From Microbacterium sp. NC79 (GTDB lineage: Bacteria > Actinomycetota > Actinomycetes > Actinomycetales > Microbacteriaceae), in the NCBI RefSeq assembly GCF_019061125.1, contig NZ_JAHQYI010000001.1, positions 186,001 to 250,000 of the forward strand: a stretch of 64,000 nt of DNA, written 5' to 3'. The position numbers and the translations under genes are program-made. Under the pieces are notes generated by a model that was given only the letters and a program-made list of their open reading frames with translations, did not search any database and had not been told where the DNA came from. This document shows, piece by piece, positions 29,201 through 37,105 of this stretch. Position 1 is the first letter of the stretch. Each line of letters starts with the position of its first letter.

Positions 29201-29783
29201 CGGACTTGATTCTCGGGTCACGATGCTGATCGAAGCGGCGCAGTCCGACCTCGAGTTCGACGACTTTGAGTGGGTTCGTCGCGCCGCGCTCTCGGATGCG
29301 CTGGCATGGGATCGCGAGTTCGGGCACATTCGCGACGTGACACGTCTCGGCATTGAACGCAACCTGTTCCGCTATCGTCCCAGCACGATTGCGCTGCGTG
29401 CGGGGGCAGGAATTCCGGTACGCGAGGTTTTGCGGCTGGTGATTGCCGCCGTACGCGCACAGGCCGAGTTCACGCTCAGTACCGCGGAAGGGCTGCCGAC
29501 GGGGCTGCGCCGCGCACTGGGTGAGGCGGGCATGACTCTCTTCGTCGAAACAGACGCCGAGTTCGTGCAGAGATTGCTGGTGAGCGGCGTTGCGCGCGTT
29601 CGTCTCATCGGCGCGGATGCCGCAGATACCGCCGCACTCGTGCGCGCCGAATCCGTGGTTCCGGTCGCCATATTCGCGCACCAGGCGACAACCGTTGCCC
29701 GCGTTGAATTGCTGGCATATTTGCGTGAGCAAACCGTCAGCATCGGAGGCCGTGTCGTCGCGGCATGCGCAGACATCATCTAG
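26223..29783 (+). CDS. PutA homologue, probable double pseudoenzyme
   Basis: 1186 residues, collinear with bifunctional proline dehydrogenase/P5C dehydrogenase. The proline dehydrogenase half (about 80-420) keeps the framework but loses active-site residues: the VRLVKGA lysine is Asp287 (RLTD), QAY is QAG, the ASHN asparagine is Asp (ATHD, His341), and the RR substrate motif is absent. In the aldehyde dehydrogenase half (about 560-1030), the ETGG glutamate aligns with Arg752, GQRCSA reads GAAFES with Phe786 in place of the catalytic cysteine, and the NAD-binding EFFGPVL reads RFAAPVL. The GGxxG...KAGGP end is kept, which confirms ancestry. The frame is intact over 3.5 kb, so this is not simple decay. 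A regulatory or structural role is inferred. Confidence 0.8.
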   Translation: MAEDASTHMTTASHRATQRAATWINAAVPSDDDARENRLRAFLTQTEGREFTFGAVDAVLRPDSLSAAAAHFHRLAPSVPDEVPWRLRSAIRATGAMAPVLPRPVVPAVRRAMWSLISDITCDARPKKVTASIQAASARGARLELAVPASRARSDAAAAAYRQRVIELMARDDVTAMTYRLAHAAHLSDLWDFTDVVDSAVAAVNELYVAAAEHDTRLLLDVRELRELDLAIAVFTEVLEGAGTTLQAGMSVPAALADSHDAVQQLAAWARERAHDGAAPIMIRLTDAAGSSAERDENILNGWPQPALAGRMDILAAQVRELDALFVDDNAGAVDVSIATHDPFVLAYAAERGTPERAVELVLQAGFAPEWERVLRDEELVTVATLAIDPRDLDVDAVAERLAAAATVIDELARITEEEIDAHGAELVRRAETNPPLARRTLDRSAELGDIAPGALLRPIATDSVDLTQAVMGIASSAQSSQTRALDTAVDGLFFGGTPFIETAVFSERETDELAYGAAGFRNAQTTDPSLAANREWARATQQRDAIADADADADADSGSWQSAADAVVHIRHGHGEWEGLAAADRALVLERAAHHLEARRSDLIVAARVTGIAFSDADRDVTCAVDFARYYAATVRELDAVSGAIFVPAGITVAAGGAADLIASAAEATLAALAAGGAVIVMAQPHERGVIAQLAEALWQAGVPRDALCVAAGTAEQAAQDATIDSIVMTGSATEVHAVALQQPPFGVNARVLGCNTMIIAPSADIDEAAAALVKSAFSREGAAFESVNLAILAGGIARSERLASALVELTTSWAQQAERAADARVDRDEKRHIALDEAALWALTTLEPGQRWLVEPRELADGTFTPGIRVGVESGSRFASERFAAPVLGIMSAGGIGAATTLANSLSTGAVAALFTTDASDAERWLRHAEAGSLHIGRATIDPVVQRQPSGGWHGAAVGQAAKAGGPNRLATLGAWRPTAGRAASGTLHLRGLDSRVTMLIEAAQSDLEFDDFEWVRRAALSDALAWDREFGHIRDVTRLGIERNLFRYRPSTIALRAGAGIPVREVLRLVIAAVRAQAEFTLSTAEGLPTGLRRALGEAGMTLFVETDAEFVQRLLVSGVARVRLIGADAADTAALVRAESVVPVAIFAHQATTVARVELLAYLREQTVSIGGRVVAACADII
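27864..27893 (+). repeat. 12-bp tandem repeat coding for Ala-Asp
   Basis: GCTGACGCCGAC repeated two and a half times gives (Ala-Asp)5. It lies in the acidic linker between the two halves of the PutA-like protein. Confidence 0.8.
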
Positions 29784-29786
29784 CGA

Positions 29787-29804
29787 TGTAAAAAATTCTT
29801 GACA
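29787..29804. promoter_or_regulatory. candidate Xre operator, site 1
   Basis: TGTAAAAAATTCTTGACA, an imperfect dyad whose right half contains the TTGACA -35 box. It is nearly the reverse complement of site 2, whose centre lies 46 bp away. Confidence 0.6.
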
Positions 29805-29827
29805 CGCGCGCGGCGCAGACGTACCTT
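29799..29827 (+). promoter_or_regulatory. promoter of the membrane protein-Xre-dehydrogenase operon
   Basis: TTGACA (29799-29804), a 17-bp spacer, TACCTT (29822-29827). This is the best sigma-70-type promoter in the window, and operator-like dyads lie on both sides. Confidence 0.75.
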
Positions 29828-29832
29828 TTCCA

Positions 29833-29850
29833 TGTCAAGTTTTCTTTACA
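29833..29850. promoter_or_regulatory. candidate Xre operator, site 2
   Basis: TGTCAAG, TTTT, CTTTACA: 7-bp arms with one mismatch, placed between the -10 box and the GGAGG ribosome site. A bound repressor would block transcription initiation or early elongation. Confidence 0.6.
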
Positions 29851-29862
29851 TGGAGGTGTGCT

Positions 29863-30300
29863 GTGGGCTACCAAGAACGCAACATCTGGGTGCAGACGAT
29901 CGTCACGGTCATCGCGCTCGCGGTCTACATCCCGTGGACAATCGCGCAACCGAGTACCGACGGCGGCGAGTGGCTGTGGCGCATGTTGTGGGTCATCGGG
30001 GGCGGCGTCGCCCTCAGCGTCACCGGCGGCATCGCGTGGCAAATGGCGGTGGGTATCACTCGCGCTGAATCGACCCCGGACGAGCGGGACATTCGGATTA
30101 GCCACGCGTCAGAACGCGTGGGCACGTCCTTTCTGGTGATCGCTGGCCTGGTCGCGATCGTGCTGTGCGCGATGGCGGTCTCACCCTTCTGGATTGCTCA
30201 CACGATCGCTGCCGGCTTCGCGCTGTCGTCGCTGATCGGCGGGCTCGCGGCGCTTGGCATGTATCACGCCGGGATGCCGAGCTGGGCGGAGATGCGCTGA
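29863..30300 (+). CDS. small four-helix membrane protein paired with Xre
   Basis: 145 residues with four predicted membrane spans (about 10-29, 39-60, 88-108, 113-135). A conserved-looking cytoplasmic loop, TPDERDIRISHASERVG, joins spans 2 and 3. That loop (DERD...) resembles small membrane proteins of the DUF2178 kind that travel with a short Xre regulator. GTG start with GGAGG 6 nt upstream. It overlaps xre by one base. Function unknown. It may sense the membrane state and release the regulator (inference). Confidence 0.75.
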   Translation: MGYQERNIWVQTIVTVIALAVYIPWTIAQPSTDGGEWLWRMLWVIGGGVALSVTGGIAWQMAVGITRAESTPDERDIRISHASERVGTSFLVIAGLVAIVLCAMAVSPFWIAHTIAAGFALSSLIGGLAALGMYHAGMPSWAEMR

Positions 30301-30509
30301 TGGTCAAGCCCACCCAGGTCACGAATAACATCAAGGCTCTTCGTGGAGAGCTCACCCAGGCCGAACTCGCCCGTCAGTTGGGGGTTACGCGGCAAACCAT
30401 CATCGCGATCGAACAGGGCAAGTATTCGCCCACGCTGGAGCTGGCCTTCCGCCTTGCCCGCGTGCTCGGCGCCCCACTCGACGAGGTGTTTCAATACCCC
30501 GAGGAGTAA
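30300..30509 (+). CDS. short Xre/Cro family repressor
   Basis: 69 residues, almost entirely one helix-turn-helix of the Xre type: ELTQAELARQLGVTRQTIIA is followed by IEQGKYSPTLELAFRLARVL. Such minimal regulators usually act as dimers. The ATG overlaps the preceding TGA (TGATG). The paired dyads around the operon promoter are its likely binding sites, which implies autoregulation. Confidence 0.9.
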   Translation: MVKPTQVTNNIKALRGELTQAELARQLGVTRQTIIAIEQGKYSPTLELAFRLARVLGAPLDEVFQYPEE

Positions 30510-30512
30510 GAC

Positions 30513-31508
30513 ATGCGTGCATGGATTCAAGACACATACGGTGACGCGAGCGTGCTGCGGTTGGCGGAGGTTCCGGAACCAGTAGTGCGCGATGACGAGG
30601 TGCTGGTCGCCCCGGTCGCGGTGGGCGTCAACAACGGCGACGCCCGCATCATGCGCGGCGAGCCGCTGCTCGTGCGACTGTTCTTTGGACTGCGTCGCCC
30701 CAAACAGCAATCGCGTGGCATCGACATCGCCGGCACGGTTGTCTCCCCGAGCAACGGTTTTTCCAGGGGAGACCGGGTCGTCGGTGAGGGCGCAGGCGGC
30801 GGATTCGGTGAGCTCGTCGCCATACCTGCGAACCGGCTGGCCCGTGTGCCTGCTGAGGTTGATCTGATCACCGCAGCGGTGGTTCCGGTCGCCGCAGGTA
30901 CCGCGTGGGCCGCGCTGGAAGCTGCCGGAATCACGCCGGATACTGAGCATGGACGCCGGGTGCTGGTGCTCGGCGCTTCTGGCGGGGTCGCCAGTTACAC
31001 GATTGGGCTGGCCCTCGGTCGCGGGGCCATCGTCACCGCTATCTGTCGTCCGTCTGCCGTGGAGACAGTGCGGTCATGGGGTGCACAGGACGTCCGCGCA
31101 CGCGGCAACAATGACCCGCTCGGCGCCGATGAACGGTGGGACGCCATCATCGACATCGCCGGCGATCGCCGGCTGACGGACCTCCGCACGCGGCTCACGC
31201 CTGGCGGACGCGCAGCGCTCGTCACCGGCAACGGGTCACGCCTGCTCGGACCGGTCGGCCGCATCATTCGCAGCCTGTTCGTTTCTCGCAAAGCCGCTCG
31301 CCTGGTTCCGGTCTCGCAAAAGGCCAACCGCGATGTGCTTGCAGCGTTGTTGGCGCTTGTGGCGACGGGGGATTTGGTTCCGCGGATCACCAGCATCGTT
31401 GACTTTGCTGAGGTGCCCGCGGCGCTCGCGGCGGTTGCTAGCGGTGAGGTGATCGGCAAAAGTGTCGTTCGCGTACGGCCGGATGCTGTGCAAAAAAGTG
31501 ACAAATAG
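30513..31508 (+). CDS. medium-chain dehydrogenase/quinone oxidoreductase-like protein
   Basis: 331 residues. GroES-like N-terminal domain (1-110) and Rossmann domain with VLVLGASGGVASY (about 150-162). The zinc-binding cysteines of alcohol dehydrogenases are absent, as in NADPH:quinone reductases. It begins 3 nt after xre, with the site GAGGAG lying in the end of that gene, so it is the third gene of the small operon. The substrate is unknown. Confidence 0.85.
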   Translation: MRAWIQDTYGDASVLRLAEVPEPVVRDDEVLVAPVAVGVNNGDARIMRGEPLLVRLFFGLRRPKQQSRGIDIAGTVVSPSNGFSRGDRVVGEGAGGGFGELVAIPANRLARVPAEVDLITAAVVPVAAGTAWAALEAAGITPDTEHGRRVLVLGASGGVASYTIGLALGRGAIVTAICRPSAVETVRSWGAQDVRARGNNDPLGADERWDAIIDIAGDRRLTDLRTRLTPGGRAALVTGNGSRLLGPVGRIIRSLFVSRKAARLVPVSQKANRDVLAALLALVATGDLVPRITSIVDFAEVPAALAAVASGEVIGKSVVRVRPDAVQKSDK

Positions 31509-31633
31509 CCTTCCATAACCGTGCACATTGGTGAAAGAATGAGGCACGGCGTGCTCGGATAGTTGGTGTCTTAACGCCCCGCCGAGCCTCAGGACAGCGT
31601 CCGCCACCTTTCGACAAAGGGAGCAGAGCGTCC

Positions 31634-32473
31634 ATGACTACGCGTACCCAGCAGATCCGTCACTACCTGATGTGCAAGCCCAGCCACTTCACGGTGAGCT
31701 ACACCATCAACCCCTGGATGGAACCGGCAAACCCCACCGATACGGCCAAGGCTGTTGAGCAGTGGCAGAAGCTTTACGACCTGTACCGTGAGCTCGGTCA
31801 CACGGTTGAGCTCATCGAACCGGGCGCAGACCTGCCAGACATGGTCTACACGGCCAACGGCGGCTTCCTCATCGATGGCACCGCGTACGCGCCGAAGTTC
31901 CGCTTCACGGAGCGTTCCGGTGAAGAAGCTTTGTTTACCGAGTGGTTCCGGAACCAGGGGTACCACGTCGTCGTACCGCAAGAGACGAACGAGGGGGAGG
32001 GCGACTTCCTGCTCGCCGGCGATGTCATTCTTGCCGGCACCGGGTTCCGCTCTACGGGTGAGAGCCACCGCGAGGTTGCTGAGGTCTTTGCGAAGCCGGT
32101 TGTGTCGCTGACCCTCGTTGACCCGCGTTTTTACCACCTCGATACCGCGCTCGCGATTCTCGATCCCGTCGTTGAGCCCGGCGCCGAGGTTGGCGTCGCG
32201 TACTTGCCGAGCGCTTTCGACAAGGAGAGCCAAGAGAAGCTTGCCGCGATGTTCCCGAACGCGATCCACGTCTCGGACGAAGACGGTGCGGTATTCGGTT
32301 TGAACAGCGCCTCCGACGGCAAAAACGTCATCATTTCGCCGCGCGCTACCGGCTTTAAGAAGCAGCTCGAAGAGCGCGGTTACACCCCCATCCTGATCGA
32401 CCTGTCCGAGCTTTTGCTCGGCGGCGGCGGCATCAAGTGCTGCACGCTGGAGCTGCGAGGAGCAAACTCATGA
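31634..32473 (+). CDS. ddaH: dimethylargininase / amidinotransferase-type guanidino hydrolase
   Basis: 279 residues of the DDAH/arginine deiminase fold. The active-site histidine is in FYHLDTAL (about 167-174), and the catalytic cysteine is in GGGIKCCTLEL near the C-terminus. It converts methylated arginines, and possibly arginine, to citrulline and an amine. The ATG follows AGGGAG. It overlaps the ornithine aminotransferase gene (ATGA), so the two act in one arginine-derived pathway. Confidence 0.87.
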   Translation: MTTRTQQIRHYLMCKPSHFTVSYTINPWMEPANPTDTAKAVEQWQKLYDLYRELGHTVELIEPGADLPDMVYTANGGFLIDGTAYAPKFRFTERSGEEALFTEWFRNQGYHVVVPQETNEGEGDFLLAGDVILAGTGFRSTGESHREVAEVFAKPVVSLTLVDPRFYHLDTALAILDPVVEPGAEVGVAYLPSAFDKESQEKLAAMFPNAIHVSDEDGAVFGLNSASDGKNVIISPRATGFKKQLEERGYTPILIDLSELLLGGGGIKCCTLELRGANS

Positions 32474-33666
32474 GCGACAACATGGTGACGACGACCGACG
32501 CCAACCTGGCGCACAACTACCACCCGCTGCCCGTCACGATCGCCTCGGGCGAAGGCTCGTGGGTGACTGACATTGAGGGCAAGCGGTATCTTGACCTGCT
32601 GTCGGCCTACTCGGCGCTGAACTTCGGGCACGGTCATCCCGCAATTTTGGAGGCAGCGCACACTCAGCTCGACCGCCTCACGCTCACCAGCCGCGCGTTC
32701 AACAATGATGTCCTTGGCCCGTTCGCGACGGCCCTCGCGGCGCTGTGCGGCAAAGACATGGTGTTGCCGATGAACACCGGCGCCGAGGCAGTCGAGAGCG
32801 GTATCAAGGTTGCCCGCGCCTGGGGATACCGGGTGAAGGGCGTAGCTGCCGATGCCGCCCAAATCATTGTGGCGAACGGCAACTTCCACGGCCGCACCAC
32901 CACAATCGTGAGCTTCAGCGATGACGAGTCAGCGCGCGCCGGCTTCGGCCCGTTCACTCCCGGCTTCGTGACGGTGCCGTACGGCGACGCGGCGGCGATT
33001 GAGGCCGCCATCACACCGAACACCGTGGCCGTGCTGATCGAGCCGATTCAGGGTGAGGCTGGCGTCATCATTCCGCCCGCCGGATACCTGCAGGCGGTGC
33101 GCGATGTGACCGCGAAGAACAACGTGCTGTTCATCGCCGACGAAATCCAGTCAGGTCTGGCGCGCGTCGGAACCACGTTTGCATGCGATCGCGAAAACGT
33201 GGTTCCGGATGTCTACCTGTTGGGCAAGGCGCTCGGCGGCGGCGTCATGCCGGTGTCGGCGGTCGTTGCAAACAGCGATATTCTCGGCGTGATTCAGCCG
33301 GGCGAACACGGTTCCACGTTTGGTGGAAACCCGCTCGCTGCCGCCGTCGGCCACCGCGTTGTTGACATGCTGGCGACGGGCGAGTTTCAGGAGCGTGCGG
33401 CTCAGCTGGGTGCGCATTTGGAGCAGATTCTGCAGCCGCTCATCGGCCACGGCGTCACTGAGGTTCGTATCGCGGGGCTGTGGGCTGGTATCGATATCGA
33501 TCCGGCGCTCGGAACCGGCCGACAGGTCGCCGAGAAGCTGATGGCTCGCGGTGTGCTGGTGAAAGACACTCACGGGCAGACAATTCGCATGGCACCGCCG
33601 ATTGTGGTGCGTGCAACCGAGCTGGATTGGGCTGTCGAACAGCTCCGTCTCGTGTTGGCGGTGTAG
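32470..33666 (+). CDS. rocD: ornithine aminotransferase
   Basis: 398 residues, class III PLP aminotransferase. The lysine that binds PLP lies in LLGKALGGGVMPVSA (about 253-267), and ADEIQSGLAR is present before it. It turns ornithine into glutamate semialdehyde, which cyclises to P5C. Start at ATG 32470, inside the ddaH stop, with GAGGAG upstream. An earlier in-frame start would overlap ddaH further and has no good ribosome site. P5C would need a working P5C dehydrogenase. The PutA-like protein nearby does not look competent. Confidence 0.92.
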   Translation: MSDNMVTTTDANLAHNYHPLPVTIASGEGSWVTDIEGKRYLDLLSAYSALNFGHGHPAILEAAHTQLDRLTLTSRAFNNDVLGPFATALAALCGKDMVLPMNTGAEAVESGIKVARAWGYRVKGVAADAAQIIVANGNFHGRTTTIVSFSDDESARAGFGPFTPGFVTVPYGDAAAIEAAITPNTVAVLIEPIQGEAGVIIPPAGYLQAVRDVTAKNNVLFIADEIQSGLARVGTTFACDRENVVPDVYLLGKALGGGVMPVSAVVANSDILGVIQPGEHGSTFGGNPLAAAVGHRVVDMLATGEFQERAAQLGAHLEQILQPLIGHGVTEVRIAGLWAGIDIDPALGTGRQVAEKLMARGVLVKDTHGQTIRMAPPIVVRATELDWAVEQLRLVLAV

Positions 33667-33675
33667 AAAGAAGAC

Positions 33676-34848
33676 ATGACGAATCGCAACGACGCGATCG
33701 ACACGCTGGCTGTACACGCCGGGCGCGACGATCTGGTAGAACTCGGAATCCACGCTCTCCCGATCGATCTGTCGACGACAAACCCCCTGCCCGATATTGA
33801 ACGCGGTGGCGACTCCTATGAGTCCATGGCCACCGGTGGTCACCCCGATGCCTCCGGCGGCTTCGTTTATCAGCGACTGTGGAACCCAACGGTTGCCCGG
33901 TTTGAGCAGGCGCTGGCGGCGCTTGAGCATGGCGAAGCGGCGGTCGCGTTTGGTTCTGGAATGGCAGCGATGACCGCGGCGATTTTGGCGATGGCCGCGG
34001 GTGGCAAGCGCCATGTTGTCGCAGTGCGCCCGCTGTACGGCGGCACCGATCACCTGCTCGGCACGGGGCTCCTCGGCACCGAGGTCACCTACGCAGAGCC
34101 CGGTGACGTCGCCGATGCGATGCGGGCAGACACCGGGCTCGTCGTTATTGAGAGCCCCGCCAACCCGACGCTGGAGCTCGTCGACATTCGCGCCGTCGCT
34201 GATGCCGCGGGCGATGTGCCGCTGCTCGTCGACAACACGTTTGCGACGCCGGTGCTGCAGAACCCGCTGGATCTCGGTGCGGCGATGAGCCTGCACAGCG
34301 CCACGAAGTACATCGGCGGTCACGGCGACGTGATTGGCGGTGTCATCGCATGCTCGGAAGAGATCGCGACCAAGCTGCGTTCCACGCGTGCGATCACGGG
34401 CGCGTTGATGCACCCGCTGGGCGCGTACCTGTGCCACCGCGGGCTTCAGACGCTCCCGTTGCGTATTCGTGCGCAACAGCAGGGCGCGATTGAACTTGCC
34501 GATTGGCTCGAGACGCAGCCCGCCGTGAAGGCTGTGCACTTCGCCGGTCGGGGTGCTCTCGCAAGCCCACTGGTGGGCACCCAGATGCGCGGCCCCGGAG
34601 CCATGATCGCTATCGAGCTGGCGGGTGGATACGCTGCGGCGTCGACGGTGGCGGCGGCAGTGCGGTTGTTTACGCACGCGGTTTCGCTCGGCGGCGTTGA
34701 CTCATTGATTCAGCATCCCGCGGCACTGACGCACCGTCCGGTTCCACCCGAGGCGCGCCCCGCTGCTGACGTCTTGCGTATTTCGGTGGGGCTGGAGTCG
34801 ATCGAAGACCTCAAGGCTGACCTGGCGCAGGCGTTCGCCCAGGTGTGA
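33676..34848 (+). CDS. Cys/Met metabolism PLP enzyme (cystathionine gamma-synthase/lyase family)
   Basis: 390 residues. The PLP lysine is in SLHSATKYIGGHGDVIGG (about 206-223), with YxR-type YQRLWNPT near 64. SVGLESIEDLKADL at the end is typical of the MetB/MetC/MGL family. Synthase, gamma-lyase or methionine gamma-lyase cannot be told apart from sequence reading. AAAGAAG precedes the ATG, 9 nt after rocD. A hairpin follows the stop. Confidence 0.85.
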   Translation: MTNRNDAIDTLAVHAGRDDLVELGIHALPIDLSTTNPLPDIERGGDSYESMATGGHPDASGGFVYQRLWNPTVARFEQALAALEHGEAAVAFGSGMAAMTAAILAMAAGGKRHVVAVRPLYGGTDHLLGTGLLGTEVTYAEPGDVADAMRADTGLVVIESPANPTLELVDIRAVADAAGDVPLLVDNTFATPVLQNPLDLGAAMSLHSATKYIGGHGDVIGGVIACSEEIATKLRSTRAITGALMHPLGAYLCHRGLQTLPLRIRAQQQGAIELADWLETQPAVKAVHFAGRGALASPLVGTQMRGPGAMIAIELAGGYAAASTVAAAVRLFTHAVSLGGVDSLIQHPAALTHRPVPPEARPAADVLRISVGLESIEDLKADLAQAFAQV

Positions 34849-34880
34849 TTTAGTCCCCGGCCGGTGTGCCGGGGACTAAA
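34849..34880. terminator. terminator hairpin between convergent genes
   Basis: A 13-bp perfect stem (34849-34861 with 34868-34880) and a 6-nt loop. There is no long T run after it on either strand. It includes the stop codon of the convergent GNAT gene. Confidence 0.7.
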
Positions 34881-35370
34881 CCCGTTTAATCATCTCGAGT
34901 TCGAGGCCGCCAGGCTCCAGCGGATATGGCACCCACTGCCCGGTTTCAACGAACCCACGTTTGACGTAGGCGGCGATGGCACGGCGATTGTCTTCGTGCA
35001 CGCTCAACCGCAGCGTGGTTCCGCGCTCGCGCGCCCAATCTTCGACACGATCGAGCATCGCATCGAAAATGCCGTGGCGCCCGCGCGCTCGCGGCGTGAC
35101 GTAGACGCTCACGAGCGTCGCGCCGTGGTGGCGGTCGAGGAATCCGCCCAAGGTTCCGATCCACCGTCCGGAACCATCGATAGCGGCCAACCGGAGACTG
35201 CCGTCGAGCGCGGGGCGAGCGGCGCGCACTTGCCAGGTGGCGTCCGGTTCGGCGAGTGCTGAGGCGAGGGTTTCGAGATACGCGATCGGGGTGTCGCGCA
35301 ACATTTCAAGGCGGAGCGCCTTGACCTCGCGCCAGTCGTCTTCGACCACAGTGCGCACCGTGAATTCCAT
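34876..35370 (-). CDS. GNAT family N-acetyltransferase
   Basis: 164 residues from ATG 35370 (MEFTVRTVVEDDW). Motif A reads VSVYVTPRARGRHGIFDAML and motif B NRRAIAAYVKRGFVETG. The protein or metabolite substrate is unknown. Longer starts at 35400 and 35418 exist, but TACGCT ends 6 nt before ATG 35370, fitting the leaderless pattern. It is divergent from the ATP-grasp cluster. Confidence 0.83.
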   Translation of the reverse strand: MEFTVRTVVEDDWREVKALRLEMLRDTPIAYLETLASALAEPDATWQVRAARPALDGSLRLAAIDGSGRWIGTLGGFLDRHHGATLVSVYVTPRARGRHGIFDAMLDRVEDWARERGTTLRLSVHEDNRRAIAAYVKRGFVETGQWVPYPLEPGGLELEMIKRV

Positions 35371-35377
35371 CTGATCA

Positions 35378-35383
35378 GCGTAC
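35378..35383 (-). promoter_or_regulatory. -10 hexamer of the leaderless GNAT gene
   Basis: TACGCT on the minus strand, 6 nt before ATG 35370. Confidence 0.5.
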
Positions 35384-35440
35384 GGCGTGTTCGAACTCAT
35401 GCGTTGTCCGCGCGTCATGAGTTGGAAACGATGCAGGCAT

Positions 35441-35446
35441 TAGGCT
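35441..35446 (+). promoter_or_regulatory. -10 hexamer of the leaderless ATP-grasp operon
   Basis: TAGGCT, 6 nt, ATG 35453. Confidence 0.6.
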
Positions 35447-35452
35447 CCATTT

Positions 35453-37105
35453 ATGGCAGATCTGTTTGACGGTTATGACGCGGTTACCCCGCGAACCACC
35501 GTGGGCGGTGTGCCGGCGTTCGATGAGATGTTTGAGAACGGCGACACGACAAAACCCCGCGCCCCCTATGCCGAATTGCATCGCACGCTTGCGGAGATGA
35601 CGCAGGATGATTTGCGCGGACGCACCGATGCGCTGGCGAAGTCTTATCTTGCGCAGGGCGTGACGTTTGATTTCGCCGGTGAAGAGCGGCCGTTCCCGAT
35701 TGACGCGGTGCCACGCATCATTCAGTACGACGAATGGTCGCGCATCGAGCAGGGCATCAAACAGCGTGTAAAGGCCCTCGAAGCATTCTTGGATGACGTC
35801 TACGGCCGTCAAAACGCGGTGCGCGATGGCGTGATCCCAGCGCGACTGATCGCATCGAGCCAGTATTTCTATCGCCAGGCCGCGGGTATCCCCACCAGCA
35901 ACGGCGTGCGCATTCACGTTTCCGGCATCGACCTGATTCGCGACGAGCACGGCGAAATGCGCGTGCTCGAAGACAACGTGCGCGTGCCCAGCGGCGTGAG
36001 CTACGTGATTTCTAACCGCCGGGTGATGGCGCAGACGCTGCCCGAGCTCTTCGTTTCGATGCGCATTCGCCCGGTGGGAGATTACCCGCACAAACTCCTC
36101 GCGTCGCTCCGCGCGGCAGCACCGCACGGCGTCGACGACCCCAACGTTGTTGTGCTGACTCCCGGCGTGTACAACTCGGCATACTTTGAGCACACCCTGC
36201 TGGCCCGACTCATGGGTGTCGAGCTCGTGGAGGGGCGCGACCTGTTCTGCGTCGGCGGCAAGGTCTTCATGCGTACGACGCGCGGACCCCGCCGCGTTGA
36301 CGTTATTTACCGCCGCGTTGACGATGACTTCCTTGATCCGCTGCAGTTCCGGGCCGATTCGATGCTGGGTTCGCCCGGGATTTTGCTGGCCGCCCGCCTC
36401 GGCAACGTCACGATCGCAAACGCGATTGGCAATGGTGTTGCCGACGACAAACTGGTCTACACGTACGTGCCCGACCTCATTCGCTACTACCTCGGCGAAG
36501 AGCCCCTCCTCAAGAACGTCGACACGTGGCGACTGGAAGAGCCGAACGCGCTGGAAGAGGTACTCGATCGTCTTGACGAACTCGTCGTGAAGCCCGTCGA
36601 TGGTTCCGGTGGCAAGGGCCTCGTTGTCGGCCCTGACGCCTCGAAGCAAGAGCTCGACGAACTGCGTCAGCGCCTGATCGCCGATCCGCGCGGCTGGATT
36701 GCACAGCCGGTCGTGATGCTGTCGACGATTCCGACGCTCGTCGAAGACGGCGTACGTCCGCGTCACGCTGACCTACGCCCATTCGCCGTCAACGACGGCG
36801 AGGACGTGTGGGTTCTGCCCGGTGGACTCACCCGCGTCGCGCTGCCCGAGGGGCGTCTTGTCGTGAACTCGAGTCAGGGCGGTGGATCAAAAGACACCTG
36901 GATTACCGGCGGCTCAGCCCCGACCGCCACCGAGTATCACGCCGAGGATTCCATCGCGGCGCTCGTGCAGGATCAGGCGTCGGTGCCGACGTCTGAGGCC
37001 GTTATGTATGACGACCAGCAGGAGCCGATGCACTCACCGCAGGATGATGGTTCCGACCGCTCATCACAGGACGAACAACAGCAGCAGATGGGAGCATCAT
37101 GCTGA
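35453..37105 (+). CDS. circularly permuted type 2 ATP-grasp protein
   Basis: 550 residues of the DUF404/DUF407 (COG2308) family, predicted to form an amide or peptide bond with ATP. The motifs EDNVRVPSGVSYV (about 178-190), the DVIYRRVDD segment, and the phosphate loop VVKPVDGSGGKGLVVG (about 379-394) are present. A Gln/Ser-rich tail follows residue 500. It overlaps the alpha-E gene by 7 nt, and that one overlaps a transglutaminase gene. The same trio occurs in mycobacteria (Rv2411c-Rv2409c). It was proposed as a peptide-synthesis/modification system. The product is unknown. Confidence 0.9.
   Translation: MADLFDGYDAVTPRTTVGGVPAFDEMFENGDTTKPRAPYAELHRTLAEMTQDDLRGRTDALAKSYLAQGVTFDFAGEERPFPIDAVPRIIQYDEWSRIEQGIKQRVKALEAFLDDVYGRQNAVRDGVIPARLIASSQYFYRQAAGIPTSNGVRIHVSGIDLIRDEHGEMRVLEDNVRVPSGVSYVISNRRVMAQTLPELFVSMRIRPVGDYPHKLLASLRAAAPHGVDDPNVVVLTPGVYNSAYFEHTLLARLMGVELVEGRDLFCVGGKVFMRTTRGPRRVDVIYRRVDDDFLDPLQFRADSMLGSPGILLAARLGNVTIANAIGNGVADDKLVYTYVPDLIRYYLGEEPLLKNVDTWRLEEPNALEEVLDRLDELVVKPVDGSGGKGLVVGPDASKQELDELRQRLIADPRGWIAQPVVMLSTIPTLVEDGVRPRHADLRPFAVNDGEDVWVLPGGLTRVALPEGRLVVNSSQGGGSKDTWITGGSAPTATEYHAEDSIAALVQDQASVPTSEAVMYDDQQEPMHSPQDDGSDRSSQDEQQQQMGASC

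Noticed and set aside
26223..29783. The PutA-like gene as a pseudogene with frameshifts
   Set aside because: No internal stop or frame change is seen over 1186 codons, the codon use matches neighbours, and the C-terminal KAGGP motif is in frame. Residue loss, not gene breakage.
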